A DNA stretch of 64,000 nucleotides from Marinifilum sp. N1E240 (GTDB taxonomy: Bacteria; Bacteroidota; Bacteroidia; Bacteroidales; Marinifilaceae), in assembly GCF_009295825.1 (NCBI RefSeq), contig NZ_WHKF01000001.1, forward strand, positions 1,019,088-1,083,087, in the 5' to 3' direction. Each line of letters begins with the position of its first letter. Positions within the stretch are counted from its first letter, which is position 1. Both the position numbers and the translations under genes were made by a program. Positions 36,973 through 45,688 of this stretch are shown in pieces. The notes below the pieces were generated by a model. That model was not told the DNA's origin. It made no database searches and saw only the letters and a program-made list of their open reading frames with translations.

Positions 36973-37008
36973 AAAAGAGCTTACCTAAATGGTAAGCTCT
37001 TATTGTTT
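36973..37008. terminator. Bidirectional terminator after the S9-type hydrolase
   Basis: The perfect stem AAGAGCTTACC/GGTAAGCTCTT has a 5-nt loop. It is shared by the converging hydrolase and YdeI-like genes. Confidence 0.8.
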
Positions 37009-37607
37009 TAACAGTTTCTATACTTGTCGTTTAATCCGATGCCTTTTAGTATCATCGGAATTATTTTTTCTATCCTTTTCAATTTTGTGGCTTCTCGTTT
37101 AGCTTGCGCTATGTGCAAAGCGTACTCTTTTTGTTTGTATGCAGTGAATTTTGCAAACATATCAGCTGCCTTTAAATCGGCATCCAAGGCTTGTTTTAAT
37201 TCAGTTGGGATTTTAAACTTAGACGATTTTTTAGCAATAGGAACGGTCTTACCTTCCTTTTGATTTAATATGGCTTCTTCCAAATAGTATAGAATGGTAT
37301 CTTCATCAATTTCATTCAAGGAAGTAAATCTCATTTGCCTCATAGCATTTGTTTTGCCTTCCTGAGCATTGAGCAAAAGTTTTTTGGTATCAGAAAGCAA
37401 AGCACCTTGAAAAAACCATAAGCCAACATAGCCTTTAAAAGCTCCCAGACCAACTACATTTTTATCTGCTATTGTATAAGTTGGAGCTCCCCATTTTATA
37501 CACTCTACCAATTCTGTTTTTTGAATGATACTTCTGAGTAAGTTAAGTTCATTTTTCCATTCGTTTTTGATCTCAAGATACTCTTCAACGTTCGCAGCTC
37601 TTTGCAT
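37008..37607 (-). CDS. YdeI-like / DUF1801 protein
   Basis: This 199-aa cytoplasmic protein combines a DUF1801-type N-terminal domain (VECIKWGAPTYTIADKNVV, GLWFFQGALL) with a YdeI-like C-terminal helical segment (IPTELKQALDADLKAADMF, then FTAYKQKEYALHI). The first domain resembles an iron-chaperone-like fold. YdeI-type proteins have been linked to bacteriocin or antimicrobial tolerance, but the mechanism is not known. There is no partner gene nearby. Confidence 0.8.
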   Translation of the reverse strand: MQRAANVEEYLEIKNEWKNELNLLRSIIQKTELVECIKWGAPTYTIADKNVVGLGAFKGYVGLWFFQGALLSDTKKLLLNAQEGKTNAMRQMRFTSLNEIDEDTILYYLEEAILNQKEGKTVPIAKKSSKFKIPTELKQALDADLKAADMFAKFTAYKQKEYALHIAQAKREATKLKRIEKIIPMILKGIGLNDKYRNC

Positions 37608-37649
37608 GACTTTTTGATTCTTTTTATTTACAATCTACAATATAACAAG

Positions 37650-37677
37650 AAAAGCACAGCCTATTGGCTATGCTTTT
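37650..37677 (-). terminator. Terminator of the acyl-CoA carboxylase operon
   Basis: The stem AAAAGCATAGCC/GGCTGTGCTTTT (one G-U) on the minus strand has a 4-nt loop and a short T run. It lies just after the carboxylase beta gene. Confidence 0.7.
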
Positions 37678-37700
37678 AATATTATGGTTTTCTTAGAGTT

Positions 37701-39236
37701 TTACAAAGGAATATTTCCATGCTTTTTAGGAGGATTCTGTTCGCTCTTATTGGCACACATTTCCAAAGCCTGAATCAATTTATAACGACTTTCTTTAGGT
37801 TGAATAACCTCGTCGATATAACCCAATTCGGCAGCTTTATATGGATGAGCAAACTTATCTCTATAATCATCAATAGCTTCAGCTCTTTCTGATTCTGTTA
37901 GACCTTTGTGCATGATATTTACAGCACCTTCGGCACCCATTACAGCAATTTCACCAGTAGGATAGGAGTAATTTATATCAGCACCAATATGTTTCGATGC
38001 CATTACATCGTAAGCACCACCATAAGCCTTTCGGGTAATTAAAGTAATTTTTGGAACAGTTGCTTCAGCAAAAGCATACAATAGTTTTGCTCCATGCTTA
38101 ATAATTCCACCATACTCTTGAGCAGTTCCAGGTAGGAATCCTGGTACATCTACAAAGGTGATTAATGGAATGTTGAAAGCATCGCAAAAACGGACAAATC
38201 GAGCTGCTTTTGTAGAGCTATTAATATCCAAAACACCAGCCATATTTGCAGGATTATTGGCAACAATACCTACAGGTTTACCTGCAAGTCTCGCGAATCC
38301 TATGGTAATATTTGGCGCATATAAAGGCATTACCTCAAAAAAGTTGTGATCATCAACAACAGTTTCTATAATGTCTTTGATATCGTAAGGTTTGTTTGGA
38401 TCTGCTGGAACAATATCCTGAAGTTTTTCATCTTCACGATGGATGTTATCTGTACAAGGTTTAACCGGAGGATCCTCCATATTATTGGAAGGAAGAAAAC
38501 CGATTAACTCACGTAACATCATCATTGCTTGTTCGTCGTTATCGGCAGTAAAATGAGCAACACCACTTTTAGAGTTGTGTGTAAGAGCTCCACCTAATTC
38601 TTCTTTAGTAACTTCTTCGTGCGTTACAGTTTTAATAACATCAGGACCAGTAACAAACATGTAGCTCGTATCTTTTACCATCATGATAAAATCCGTAAGA
38701 GCAGGAGAATACACGGCTCCACCGGCACAAGGTCCCATAATTGCAGAGATCTGAGGTATCACTCCCGAACCTCTCACATTTTGGTAAAAGATATCAGCAT
38801 AACCAGCTAAACTTTGGACACCTTCCTGAATTCGAGCTCCACCAGAATCGTTGAGACCAACTATTGGTGCACCCATTTTCATTGCAAGCTTGGTAATTTT
38901 TACGATTTTATCGGCGTTTGCACGACTTAAGGATCCACCAAAGACGGTAAAATCTTGAGCGAATACATAAACCAAACGGTCATCGATTTTTCCGTAACCG
39001 CAGACTACACCATCTCCAAGAATCTTGTTCTTTTCCATTCCAAAATCTGTCGATCGGTGAGTTACCATTTTATCCACCTCTACAAAAGTTTCAGGATCTA
39101 AAAGATCATAAATTCTTTCACGAGCAGTTTTTTTCCCGGCAGCATGATGCTTATCAATTCTAGCTTGCCCGCCACCTTCTTCAGCAGCTTTATTTAATTC
39201 TTCAAATTTTTTGATTTTATCTTCTAATGTCAACAT
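37701..39236 (-). CDS. Acyl-CoA carboxylase beta subunit (propionyl-CoA carboxylase type)
   Basis: This 511-aa carboxyltransferase moves CO2 from carboxybiotin to an acyl-CoA, most likely propionyl-CoA. Crotonase-fold motifs are present: [45 protein letters not shown], then [26 protein letters not shown] and [14 protein letters not shown] in the second lobe. It is last in a three-gene operon with the biotin carrier and biotin carboxylase. No membrane decarboxylase beta subunit is present, so a soluble carboxylase is favoured over a sodium pump. In Bacteroidota this enzyme links methylmalonyl-CoA and propionyl-CoA. Confidence 0.9.
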   Translation of the reverse strand: MLTLEDKIKKFEELNKAAEEGGGQARIDKHHAAGKKTARERIYDLLDPETFVEVDKMVTHRSTDFGMEKNKILGDGVVCGYGKIDDRLVYVFAQDFTVFGGSLSRANADKIVKITKLAMKMGAPIVGLNDSGGARIQEGVQSLAGYADIFYQNVRGSGVIPQISAIMGPCAGGAVYSPALTDFIMMVKDTSYMFVTGPDVIKTVTHEEVTKEELGGALTHNSKSGVAHFTADNDEQAMMMLRELIGFLPSNNMEDPPVKPCTDNIHREDEKLQDIVPADPNKPYDIKDIIETVVDDHNFFEVMPLYAPNITIGFARLAGKPVGIVANNPANMAGVLDINSSTKAARFVRFCDAFNIPLITFVDVPGFLPGTAQEYGGIIKHGAKLLYAFAEATVPKITLITRKAYGGAYDVMASKHIGADINYSYPTGEIAVMGAEGAVNIMHKGLTESERAEAIDDYRDKFAHPYKAAELGYIDEVIQPKESRYKLIQALEMCANKSEQNPPKKHGNIPL

Positions 39237-39297
39237 TGCTTTGTTTTGTTTCTGTTCTACAAATTTAAGAACAAAGGTTTTTAGTTAAGGTTTCTTT

Positions 39298-39807
39298 TTA
39301 ATCGATGAATACAAGAGGTTGATTCCCGTCAATGGTGTCTTCTTCTTTCACAAAGATTTCTTTCACCAATCCGTCTTTCATTGCTTTGTATTCACTTTCC
39401 ATTTTCATTGCTGATACGATAATAACGGTATCGCCTTTTTTAACTTCATCGCCTAAACCAACAGGTATTTTAACAACCTTTCCTGGCATTGGAGATGTAA
39501 TTGTACTTTCAGCAGTTTCCAGATTACCAGCATTCCTTGCCTGTTGATATTTGGTTTCTGCGTCAATAATTTCAGCTTCGTATGAGTGATAAAAAGTGTT
39601 GACTGTATATTTCTTAGGAGTTCCGTTCTCGATTAATTCTACATTGTATGAACGCCCTTTGTACATTACTGAATAAACGCCAGTTTCTACTTGTTGCATA
39701 TCCAGATCGTACTCCTTGTTGTCGACCATTATTTTTACAGAGTTGCCATCTTCAGCCAGAAGCTCAACTTTTGCAATTCGGTCGTCCAATTTTATTTCAA
39801 GTGCCAT
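39298..39807 (-). CDS. Biotin carboxyl carrier protein of the acyl-CoA carboxylase
   Basis: This 169-aa protein carries biotin. The biotinyl domain is at the C-terminus: ITSPMPGKVVKIPVGLGDEV and the biotin site VSAMKMESEYKA, with Lys of AMKM as the acceptor. The N-terminal 90 residues form the beta-rich linker found in Bacteroidota carriers. It lies between the carboxylase and the carboxyltransferase subunits, 61 bp from the latter gene and 22 bp from the former. Confidence 0.92.
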   Translation of the reverse strand: MALEIKLDDRIAKVELLAEDGNSVKIMVDNKEYDLDMQQVETGVYSVMYKGRSYNVELIENGTPKKYTVNTFYHSYEAEIIDAETKYQQARNAGNLETAESTITSPMPGKVVKIPVGLGDEVKKGDTVIIVSAMKMESEYKAMKDGLVKEIFVKEEDTIDGNQPLVFID

Positions 39808-39829
39808 AACGATTTAATAATTTTAAGAT

Positions 39830-41353
39830 TTAATTTTCACTAGCTCTGTACATGCCACGACGACGACCAAACTCTTTCCAACCACTGTTTTTAGAGCATT
39901 TTTGATCGACCTGAACATTTTTAAGTTTGTGATGATAATCAATAAAGGCGGCAACAATTGCCAGATCTTCAAACTGCTGTTTGGCTTCATCATCTGCTAA
40001 CAGAAATTCTTCGTTATTTTGAATAAAATGGGTATCGTAGTTACCTGATCTAAAGTCTTCACAATCCATTATTTTCTCTAAGAATTTAATAGATGTCTTG
40101 ACTCCGGTAATTTTGTATTCGTAAAGAGCACGACGCATTCTTTCGATTGCTTCCTCTCTTGTTCTTGCCCAAATAATCAATTTAGAGATCATTGGATCGT
40201 AGTGAATAGGGATTTCATAGCCTTCATAAACATAGCCATCGGTTCTAACTCCTAATCCCATTGGTTCGGTAATATGAGTTATTAGACCTGGACTAGGCAT
40301 GAAGTTATTGTCAGTATCTTCTGCATAAATTCTACACTCTATTGCGTGACCAAATTGAAAAACTTCTTCTTGTTTGATATTCAATTTTTGACCTTCAGCA
40401 ATAAGAATTTGTTGTTTTACAAGATCATAACCAGTGGTTCGTTCCGTTATAGGATGCTCTACTTGCAATCTGGTATTCATTTCAAGAAAGTAGAAATTAT
40501 GGTTGTTGTCGGCTAAAAACTCAATGGTTCCTGCACCATGGTAGTTTACGGCTTTTGCTGCTGAAACCGCTGCTTCACCCATTTTTGCTCTTAACTCTGG
40601 AGTTAATAATGGAGAAGGTGTTTCCTCAACAACTTTCTGATGTCTTCGTTGGACGGAGCATTCTCGCTCGCACAGATGAACTACATTTCCATGTTGATCA
40701 CCAAGGATTTGAAACTCGATATGATGAGGAGAAGAAATGTACTTCTCTACATAAACAGTATCATCGCCAAAGGCAGATTTTGCTTCTGATTTGGCAGCAC
40801 GAAGACCTTCAAGAATATTCTCTTCTTTATCGACCATTCGCATGCCTTTACCACCACCACCGGCAGAGGCTTTAATCATTACTGGCAGGCCGATTTCTTT
40901 AATTGCTTTTAATGCAGATTCGTCATTTTCCATATTTTCCTTGGTTCCGGGAACAACAGGAACGCCACCATTAATCATGGTTTTTCTGGCGGTGATTTTA
41001 TCTCCCATTGTGGATATGACTTCTGGTGTAGGGCCAATAAAGATGATACCTTCTTCCTGACAACGCTTCGAAAATTCAGCATTTTCGCTTAAGAATCCGT
41101 AACCAGGATGAATAGCATCAGCTCTGGAGCATTTCGCTACTTCAATAATTTTATCAATGTTTAGATAACTTTCTGCTGAAGCTGCCGGTCCAATATGGAA
41201 AGCCTGATCAGCATACCTTACATGCATAGATGTTCTATCTACTTCGGAATAAACAGCAACTGTTTGAATTCCCAATTCCCTGCAAGATCGCATTACGCGC
41301 AGGGCAATTTCTCCTCGGTTAGCGACGAGGACTTTTGAAATCTTCTTAATCAT
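39830..41353 (-). CDS. Biotin carboxylase subunit
   Basis: This enzyme carboxylates biotin using ATP and bicarbonate. The start chosen is the ATG at 41353, where VLVANRGEIALRVMRSCREL begins; an upstream ATG at 41404 would add 17 residues unlike the family. ATP-grasp motifs are visible: GGGGKGMRMV, HGNVVHLCERECSVQRRHQKVV (split across strands), EMNTRLQVEHPITE and ECRIYAEDTDNNFMPSPG. About 507 aa, slightly longer than AccC owing to a C-terminal tail. It is first in the operon, with its own promoter and an upstream dyad. Confidence 0.9.
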   Translation of the reverse strand: MIKKISKVLVANRGEIALRVMRSCRELGIQTVAVYSEVDRTSMHVRYADQAFHIGPAASAESYLNIDKIIEVAKCSRADAIHPGYGFLSENAEFSKRCQEEGIIFIGPTPEVISTMGDKITARKTMINGGVPVVPGTKENMENDESALKAIKEIGLPVMIKASAGGGGKGMRMVDKEENILEGLRAAKSEAKSAFGDDTVYVEKYISSPHHIEFQILGDQHGNVVHLCERECSVQRRHQKVVEETPSPLLTPELRAKMGEAAVSAAKAVNYHGAGTIEFLADNNHNFYFLEMNTRLQVEHPITERTTGYDLVKQQILIAEGQKLNIKQEEVFQFGHAIECRIYAEDTDNNFMPSPGLITHITEPMGLGVRTDGYVYEGYEIPIHYDPMISKLIIWARTREEAIERMRRALYEYKITGVKTSIKFLEKIMDCEDFRSGNYDTHFIQNNEEFLLADDEAKQQFEDLAIVAAFIDYHHKLKNVQVDQKCSKNSGWKEFGRRRGMYRASEN

Positions 41354-41450
41354 ATTTTTGGTTAATCGTTGATGAAGACCTATAATGGTCTTGTTATAAA
41401 TCAATTATTCATCCATTAGATTAGGAATTGTTTCCCAAAAAAAAGATAAC

Positions 41451-41472
41451 GCACAGCATATATATGTTGTGC
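41451..41472 (-). promoter_or_regulatory. Near-perfect 22-bp dyad at the carboxylase promoter
   Basis: GCACAGCATA followed by TATATGTTGTGC is an inverted repeat with one mismatch per arm. It starts 7 bp downstream of the -7 box, over the likely RNA start. This position suits a repressor operator or a 5' hairpin. The binding protein is unknown. Confidence 0.45.
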
Positions 41473-41479
41473 AGCATAT

Positions 41480-41509
41480 CAAAAGTAATTAAAAAATCGA
41501 AGTTTCCAA
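41480..41509 (-). promoter_or_regulatory. Promoter of the acyl-CoA carboxylase operon
   Basis: On the minus strand TTG (plus 41507-41509), a 19-bp spacer and TACTTTTG (plus 41480-41487) match the Bacteroidota promoter well. The predicted leader is about 120 nt. Confidence 0.6.
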
Positions 41510-41700
41510 TTAATTAAATATAAACATGTGTCGATGTGAGTTGACATAAAAAATGACATTTGTCATGTTTTATGTGGGGTTTAGAGACCTTAAAATCGCT
41601 TATTAAATTGTAGTTTTTTTTATATCAAATGTTATTTTTAATAAGTCTTGAATAGTCTGTAAGTGAGAATGTAATGTGCTTTATTGTATGAGAGAACGAA

Positions 41701-43017
41701 CTATATTGTATCCTTAAATTCGAAGCCCAAACTTTCAACTTCTTTTTTAATCTTATTTAGATCAATTTGTTGACCAACCATTCTTAAAATTTTCTGTTCC
41801 AGATTGACTTCAGCTATTTCAATATTCTTCAAAGAACCGATGTGTTTTTCAACACTATTCTTACAATGGTTACAATTCATACCTATCACAGATACAATTA
41901 CTTCCTCTTTTGCAATTTTAACTTTGGGATTATTTATTACTTTTTTAGAGGATAAGTACTTCTGTAGATATCCATTTGCAATTAATAGTGACAGGGTAAT
42001 ACTGCTTCCCCATTGTAACCAATTTGGTAATTCCCAATGTCCTTCGTGTCCTGTCATATGGTGATGTAATCCACTTAAAGTAAACCAATCTCTTGGTAAG
42101 AAATTATCGATAAGTAAACCAAATAATAATGCTCCTGAAATTATCGAAATTAGATATGCCCACATGGTTTTTTTACCCAGAACTTTATTTAATACAGTAA
42201 TAGTTGCTGCATTGGTTGCAGGACCTGCCATAAGGAATACTAAAGCTGCTCCTGGCGAGATTCCTTTCATTAATAATACAGCCGCAACGGGAACCGATGA
42301 GGTCGCACAAATATAAAGTGGTATTGATGCTATAAGAATTACGATCATTCCAAGAAAATCATTACCTATAAAACTTGAAAAGAAATCATCTGGAATTAAC
42401 ACGGAAATTACTGCCGCTAAAAGCAATCCAATGATTAGCCATTTTGAGATATCTTGCAGAAAATCTACAAAGGCATATTTGAACATTGTATACACTTTTG
42501 ATTTTTTCTTTGATTTTGTTTCACAGTTTGAATCGCATTCACAATCTTTCTTTTCTTCAGTAGAACAGCAAATGTCTTCCTGATGATCTATTATTTCATT
42601 TTGCGAATCATCAACACGATTGGTTAGAAGACCACCAACAAATCCAGTAAACAAAGCTATGAATGGGCGAATTATTGCAAAAGGTAAACCTAGAAGAGAG
42701 TAGGTCACCAGAATAGAATCTACACCTGTTTGAGGAGTAGAAATAAGAAATGAAACGGAAGATCCTTTGCTTGCTCCACTTTTATAAAATGAGATTCCTG
42801 TTGGTATTACTCCACATGAGCAAAGAGGAAGAGGTACTCCAATAAGAGAAGCATATAAAACAGATTTGCTATTTTTTTGTCCCAAATATTTGTCTATAAA
42901 TTTCTGAGGGAAAGCAACTTTTAATAATCCGGCAAAGAAAAAACCGAGCATGAGATATGGTGACATTTCATTCAATATCTCTATGAAATCTATGATGAAT
43001 TGGTTTATATATTCCAT
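41701..43017 (-). CDS. Cu/Zn efflux permease of the SO_0444 family with HMA domain
   Basis: This 438-aa membrane protein has two permease halves with several helices (MLGFFFAGLLKVAFPQKFID; VPLPLCSCGVIPTGISF; SVPVAAVLLMKGISPGAALV). The CSCG motif and repeated architecture fit the YraQ/SO_0444 family. A cytoplasmic Cys-rich loop near residues 148-170 (CCSTEEKKDCECDSNCE) and a C-terminal heavy-metal-associated domain with GMNCNHC near 380 point to metal binding. The probable role is export of copper or zinc. It is divergent from a porin gene. No metalloregulator is adjacent. Confidence 0.82.
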   Translation of the reverse strand: MEYINQFIIDFIEILNEMSPYLMLGFFFAGLLKVAFPQKFIDKYLGQKNSKSVLYASLIGVPLPLCSCGVIPTGISFYKSGASKGSSVSFLISTPQTGVDSILVTYSLLGLPFAIIRPFIALFTGFVGGLLTNRVDDSQNEIIDHQEDICCSTEEKKDCECDSNCETKSKKKSKVYTMFKYAFVDFLQDISKWLIIGLLLAAVISVLIPDDFFSSFIGNDFLGMIVILIASIPLYICATSSVPVAAVLLMKGISPGAALVFLMAGPATNAATITVLNKVLGKKTMWAYLISIISGALLFGLLIDNFLPRDWFTLSGLHHHMTGHEGHWELPNWLQWGSSITLSLLIANGYLQKYLSSKKVINNPKVKIAKEEVIVSVIGMNCNHCKNSVEKHIGSLKNIEIAEVNLEQKILRMVGQQIDLNKIKKEVESLGFEFKDTI

Positions 43018-43158
43018 TGGTAAAGTAGTCTAATTTTATTTTTATACACTTCCAAAAGTATTAAAATATATGGATTATTTGATGTTTTGAATTGTCTGAA
43101 TTAGGCTAAAATTGAAAAATACCTACATGTTGGTATTTTTCTTTATTAAGACTCGTTC

Positions 43159-43166
43159 TATTTTTG
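43159..43166 (+). promoter_or_regulatory. Porin -7 promoter box
   Basis: TATTTTTG matches TAnnTTTG and is 54 bp before the porin ATG. Confidence 0.4.
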
Positions 43167-43220
43167 TCGCAAGATATTACCACTACATGGTTGTTGATTT
43201 AAAACCTAATTTAAAACTAG

Positions 43221-44390
43221 ATGAAAAAAGGATTATTACTATTAGCAGTTTGTTTTGCATTTATTGCAACAAAAGCTCAGGAGCAGGAAGCACCGAAAAG
43301 TATCGGGTCTACAATTTTAGAGAGAATTAAAGATGAGAAGTTGAGTATTGGCGGATATGGTGAGGTGCATTACAATCAGCAAATTAGTGGGCAAACTCGT
43401 TATAACGGAAATATGGATGTTCATAGAATGGTTTTATTTTTTGGATACCAATTCAACGAAAAAACATCATTTGTTACAGAAATTGAATACGAGCACGTTA
43501 AAGAATTATATGTAGAGCAAGCATTTTTGAACTATAACGTTAAGCCAAATGTAAGTTTACGAGGTGGTTTGATGTTAGTTCCAATGGGAATTGTGAATGA
43601 ATATCACGAGCCAACTACATTTAATGGTGTTGAGAGACCAAGTGTTGACAAGTACATTGTTCCAACTACATGGAGAGAGATTGGTGTTGGTATTAATGGA
43701 AGATTGGCAAATGCACCATTAAAGTACCAGTTATATATCATGAACGGATTTAATGGATTCGATGGTAGTGGTAAGCTAAGAGGATCTGATGGTTTAAGAA
43801 AAGGGCGTCAAAAAGGTGCTGAGTCAACTTTCACATCTCCATCATTATCTGCAAAAGTAGATTACTATGGAATTAAAGGATTGAACTTGGGTCTTTCAGG
43901 GTACTTTGGTAAAACTCAGTCATCAGAATTTGATGGATTAGATAAGGATGATGATTTTGCTGAAGAAGTTGCTGATTCAACTCGTGTTGGAATTAGCATG
44001 GTAGGTCTTGATTTCCGTTATAAAGTTGATGCATTTCAGTTTAAAGGTCAGTACATTCACTCTTTCATCAACGATGTTAAGGAATACAATGATAAAACTG
44101 GTAAGGATCTTGGAAAACAAATGCAAGGTTACTATGTAGAAGCAGGTTACGATTTACTACATGGAAAAGAACAAGCTTTGGTTCCATTTGTAAGATATGA
44201 GAGCTATGACACTCACCATAAAGTTGATGGTATTACAGCAAATAAGGCTTATGATCGCGAGGATTGGTTCTTTGGATTAAGCTATCACCTGGCAAAAGGT
44301 GCTGTTGTAAAAGTAGATTATCAAAACTTTAAAGATGGTGCTGACAACAAAAAACACTTCATTAACTGTGGAGTAGGAGTTTGGTTCTAA
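43221..44390 (+). CDS. Outer membrane porin (phosphate-selective porin O/P-like)
   Basis: This 389-aa protein has a signal peptide (MKKGLLLLAVCFAFIATKAQ). It is then a chain of alternating beta strands ending in Phe (VGVWF), as expected of a porin. Segments such as IGGYGEVHYNQQ, MDVHRMVLFFGYQFNEKTSF and AFLNYNVKPNVSLRGGLMLVPMG-type strands fit porin O/P-like proteins of Bacteroidota. The solute is not predictable. A FMN-binding protein gene follows 76 bp downstream, separated by a hairpin. Confidence 0.8.
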   Translation: MKKGLLLLAVCFAFIATKAQEQEAPKSIGSTILERIKDEKLSIGGYGEVHYNQQISGQTRYNGNMDVHRMVLFFGYQFNEKTSFVTEIEYEHVKELYVEQAFLNYNVKPNVSLRGGLMLVPMGIVNEYHEPTTFNGVERPSVDKYIVPTTWREIGVGINGRLANAPLKYQLYIMNGFNGFDGSGKLRGSDGLRKGRQKGAESTFTSPSLSAKVDYYGIKGLNLGLSGYFGKTQSSEFDGLDKDDDFAEEVADSTRVGISMVGLDFRYKVDAFQFKGQYIHSFINDVKEYNDKTGKDLGKQMQGYYVEAGYDLLHGKEQALVPFVRYESYDTHHKVDGITANKAYDREDWFFGLSYHLAKGAVVKVDYQNFKDGADNKKHFINCGVGVWF

Positions 44391-44412
44391 GAATTATTAA
44401 ATAGATATTTTT

Positions 44413-44450
44413 ACTGCAAGATGAGGTTGAATTACCCCATCTTGCAGTTT
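44413..44450 (+). terminator. Terminator or processing hairpin after the porin gene
   Basis: The stem ACTGCAAGATG/CATCTTGCAGT, with inner GG/CC, is followed by only three T residues. It may be a partial terminator that lowers downstream expression. Confidence 0.65.
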
Positions 44451-44466
44451 CTAAGTATATAAGAGT

Positions 44467-45012
44467 ATGAGAAAAAGTAAACTTTTTAGGATTCTATTGG
44501 TGTGTATGATTCTATGTTTTGGAATGGATTCATTTGGTATGAAGTATCCTAAATCCATTCAAAAACGAATCAATAAAGCCTTAAAGTCATCTTTTGGTAC
44601 AGATGAGTTATCTATGGGAGAGGTGAATATAAATGACATCAATTTAGATGCTTATGTAGGATTAACAAAAGTTCGTCTGGAATCAATTATAAACAATGAA
44701 GAAATTATTGGTTTCTCTACTTTTGCCAGTTCGAAGGGAAAAAATGATTTGTTTGATTATATGGTTTTGTTCGATAATGAATTGAAAATACAACAAGTTG
44801 TTATATTGATTTATCGATCATCATATGGAGGTGAGATAATGGCTAGATATTGGCTGAAACAATTTGTTGGAAAATCGAATGGAGAAAATATGGAATTCGA
44901 GAAGGATATTGACAGTATCTCTGGCGCAACTATTTCTGCTCCTGAAATAACGAAGGGAATAAAATCATTAAGTCTTTTAATGACTGATTTGAGATTAAAA
45001 GAGAAAATTTAA
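44467..45012 (+). CDS. Secreted FMN-binding domain protein
   Basis: This 181-aa protein has an N-terminal signal or anchor (FRILLVCMILCFGMDSFG) and a C-terminal FMN_bind domain with the flavinylation motif DSISGATISAPE, where the Thr of SGAT normally receives FMN covalently from ApbE. The fold is shared with RnfG and NqrC, but no Rnf or Nqr genes are nearby, so it is a stand-alone extracytoplasmic electron carrier. It may be cotranscribed with the porin. Its stop overlaps the stop of the converging mntP gene. Confidence 0.82.
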   Translation: MRKSKLFRILLVCMILCFGMDSFGMKYPKSIQKRINKALKSSFGTDELSMGEVNINDINLDAYVGLTKVRLESIINNEEIIGFSTFASSKGKNDLFDYMVLFDNELKIQQVVILIYRSSYGGEIMARYWLKQFVGKSNGENMEFEKDIDSISGATISAPEITKGIKSLSLLMTDLRLKEKI

Positions 45013-45575
45013 TTTGCGAAAAACAAATGCTCAATTAAGATTCGAAGACCAATTAATATTAAAACAATACCTCCAATAATTTCGAATTTTTGACTCATTT
45101 TACTACCAATTTTCTTACCAAGAAGCATTCCAAGCATAGAAGCAATAAATGTAACTCCACATATAATTATGGCAGGTGTCCAAATAAGTTGACCTATTAG
45201 AGCCATACTAAAGCCAATAACCAAAGCATCTATGCTTGTTGCTATGGAGATTCCTAATAATACAGAAAGCTTAAGGGGATTGAAGCTACAATCCTGATCT
45301 TTATTTGTGATACTTTCATAAATCATTTTGCTACCTAATCCGCTTAAGAGAATAAATGCGATCCAATGATCAAAATCTGTTATTAAATCTTTCAATTCCC
45401 ACCCTGCAAACCAGCCAAGAATGGGCATACCTCCCTGAAATATCGCCAGGAAAAAAGCAATTTTAACAGCTTGATTAAATTTAATTTGTTTGATTGCAAG
45501 TCCGCTGCATACCGATGCAGCAAAGGAATCGACAGATAAGCCAAGGGCTAAAAGATATATACTTACTAGTTCCAT
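45009..45575 (-). CDS. mntP: Manganese efflux pump MntP
   Basis: This roughly 188-aa six-helix membrane protein exports Mn(II). Both conserved helix motifs with Asp are present: LALGLSVDSFAASVCSGLAI at the N-terminus and LLGISIATSIDALVIGFSMA in the second half. An upstream ATG (45626) would add 17 non-family residues. A -7 box just upstream of 45575 supports the later start. No room remains for a yybP-ykoY riboswitch. Confidence 0.9.
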   Translation of the reverse strand: MELVSIYLLALGLSVDSFAASVCSGLAIKQIKFNQAVKIAFFLAIFQGGMPILGWFAGWELKDLITDFDHWIAFILLSGLGSKMIYESITNKDQDCSFNPLKLSVLLGISIATSIDALVIGFSMALIGQLIWTPAIIICGVTFIASMLGMLLGKKIGSKMSQKFEIIGGIVLILIGLRILIEHLFFAN

Positions 45576-45594
45576 TTGTAAATGTTTGGGAGTG

Positions 45595-45602
45595 CAAATA
45601 TA
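45595..45602 (-). promoter_or_regulatory. mntP -7 promoter box
   Basis: TATATTTG on the minus strand lies 19 bp before the ATG at 45575. It implies a very short leader. Confidence 0.45.
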
Positions 45603-45688
45603 AACTCTTCCTATTTTCTTAAACAAAAAATTGACGATTTCGCATCAGGAATTCGTCAATTTGAAATATTTCTAAATATGCTTAAAGC

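Larger units (their letters stand above)
41354..41700. other. Intergenic region upstream of the carboxylase operon
   Basis: It contains the promoter and dyad described separately. A second perfect dyad ATGACA-TT-TGTCAT lies at 41553-41566, preceded by another TGACAT word at 41542. No ORF was seen, and no clear terminator for the permease gene on its right. Confidence 0.5.

Noticed and set aside
37701-41353. Sodium-pumping oxaloacetate or methylmalonyl-CoA decarboxylase
   Set aside because: No membrane beta subunit or small gamma subunit gene is present; the operon has a biotin carboxylase, which the decarboxylases lack.
44467-45012. Part of an Rnf or Nqr complex
   Set aside because: Only the FMN-binding fold is shared; no other subunit genes are near.
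45320-45575. Manganese (yybP-ykoY) riboswitch for mntP
   Set aside because: The -7 box is only 19 bp from the chosen start codon, leaving no room for the element.
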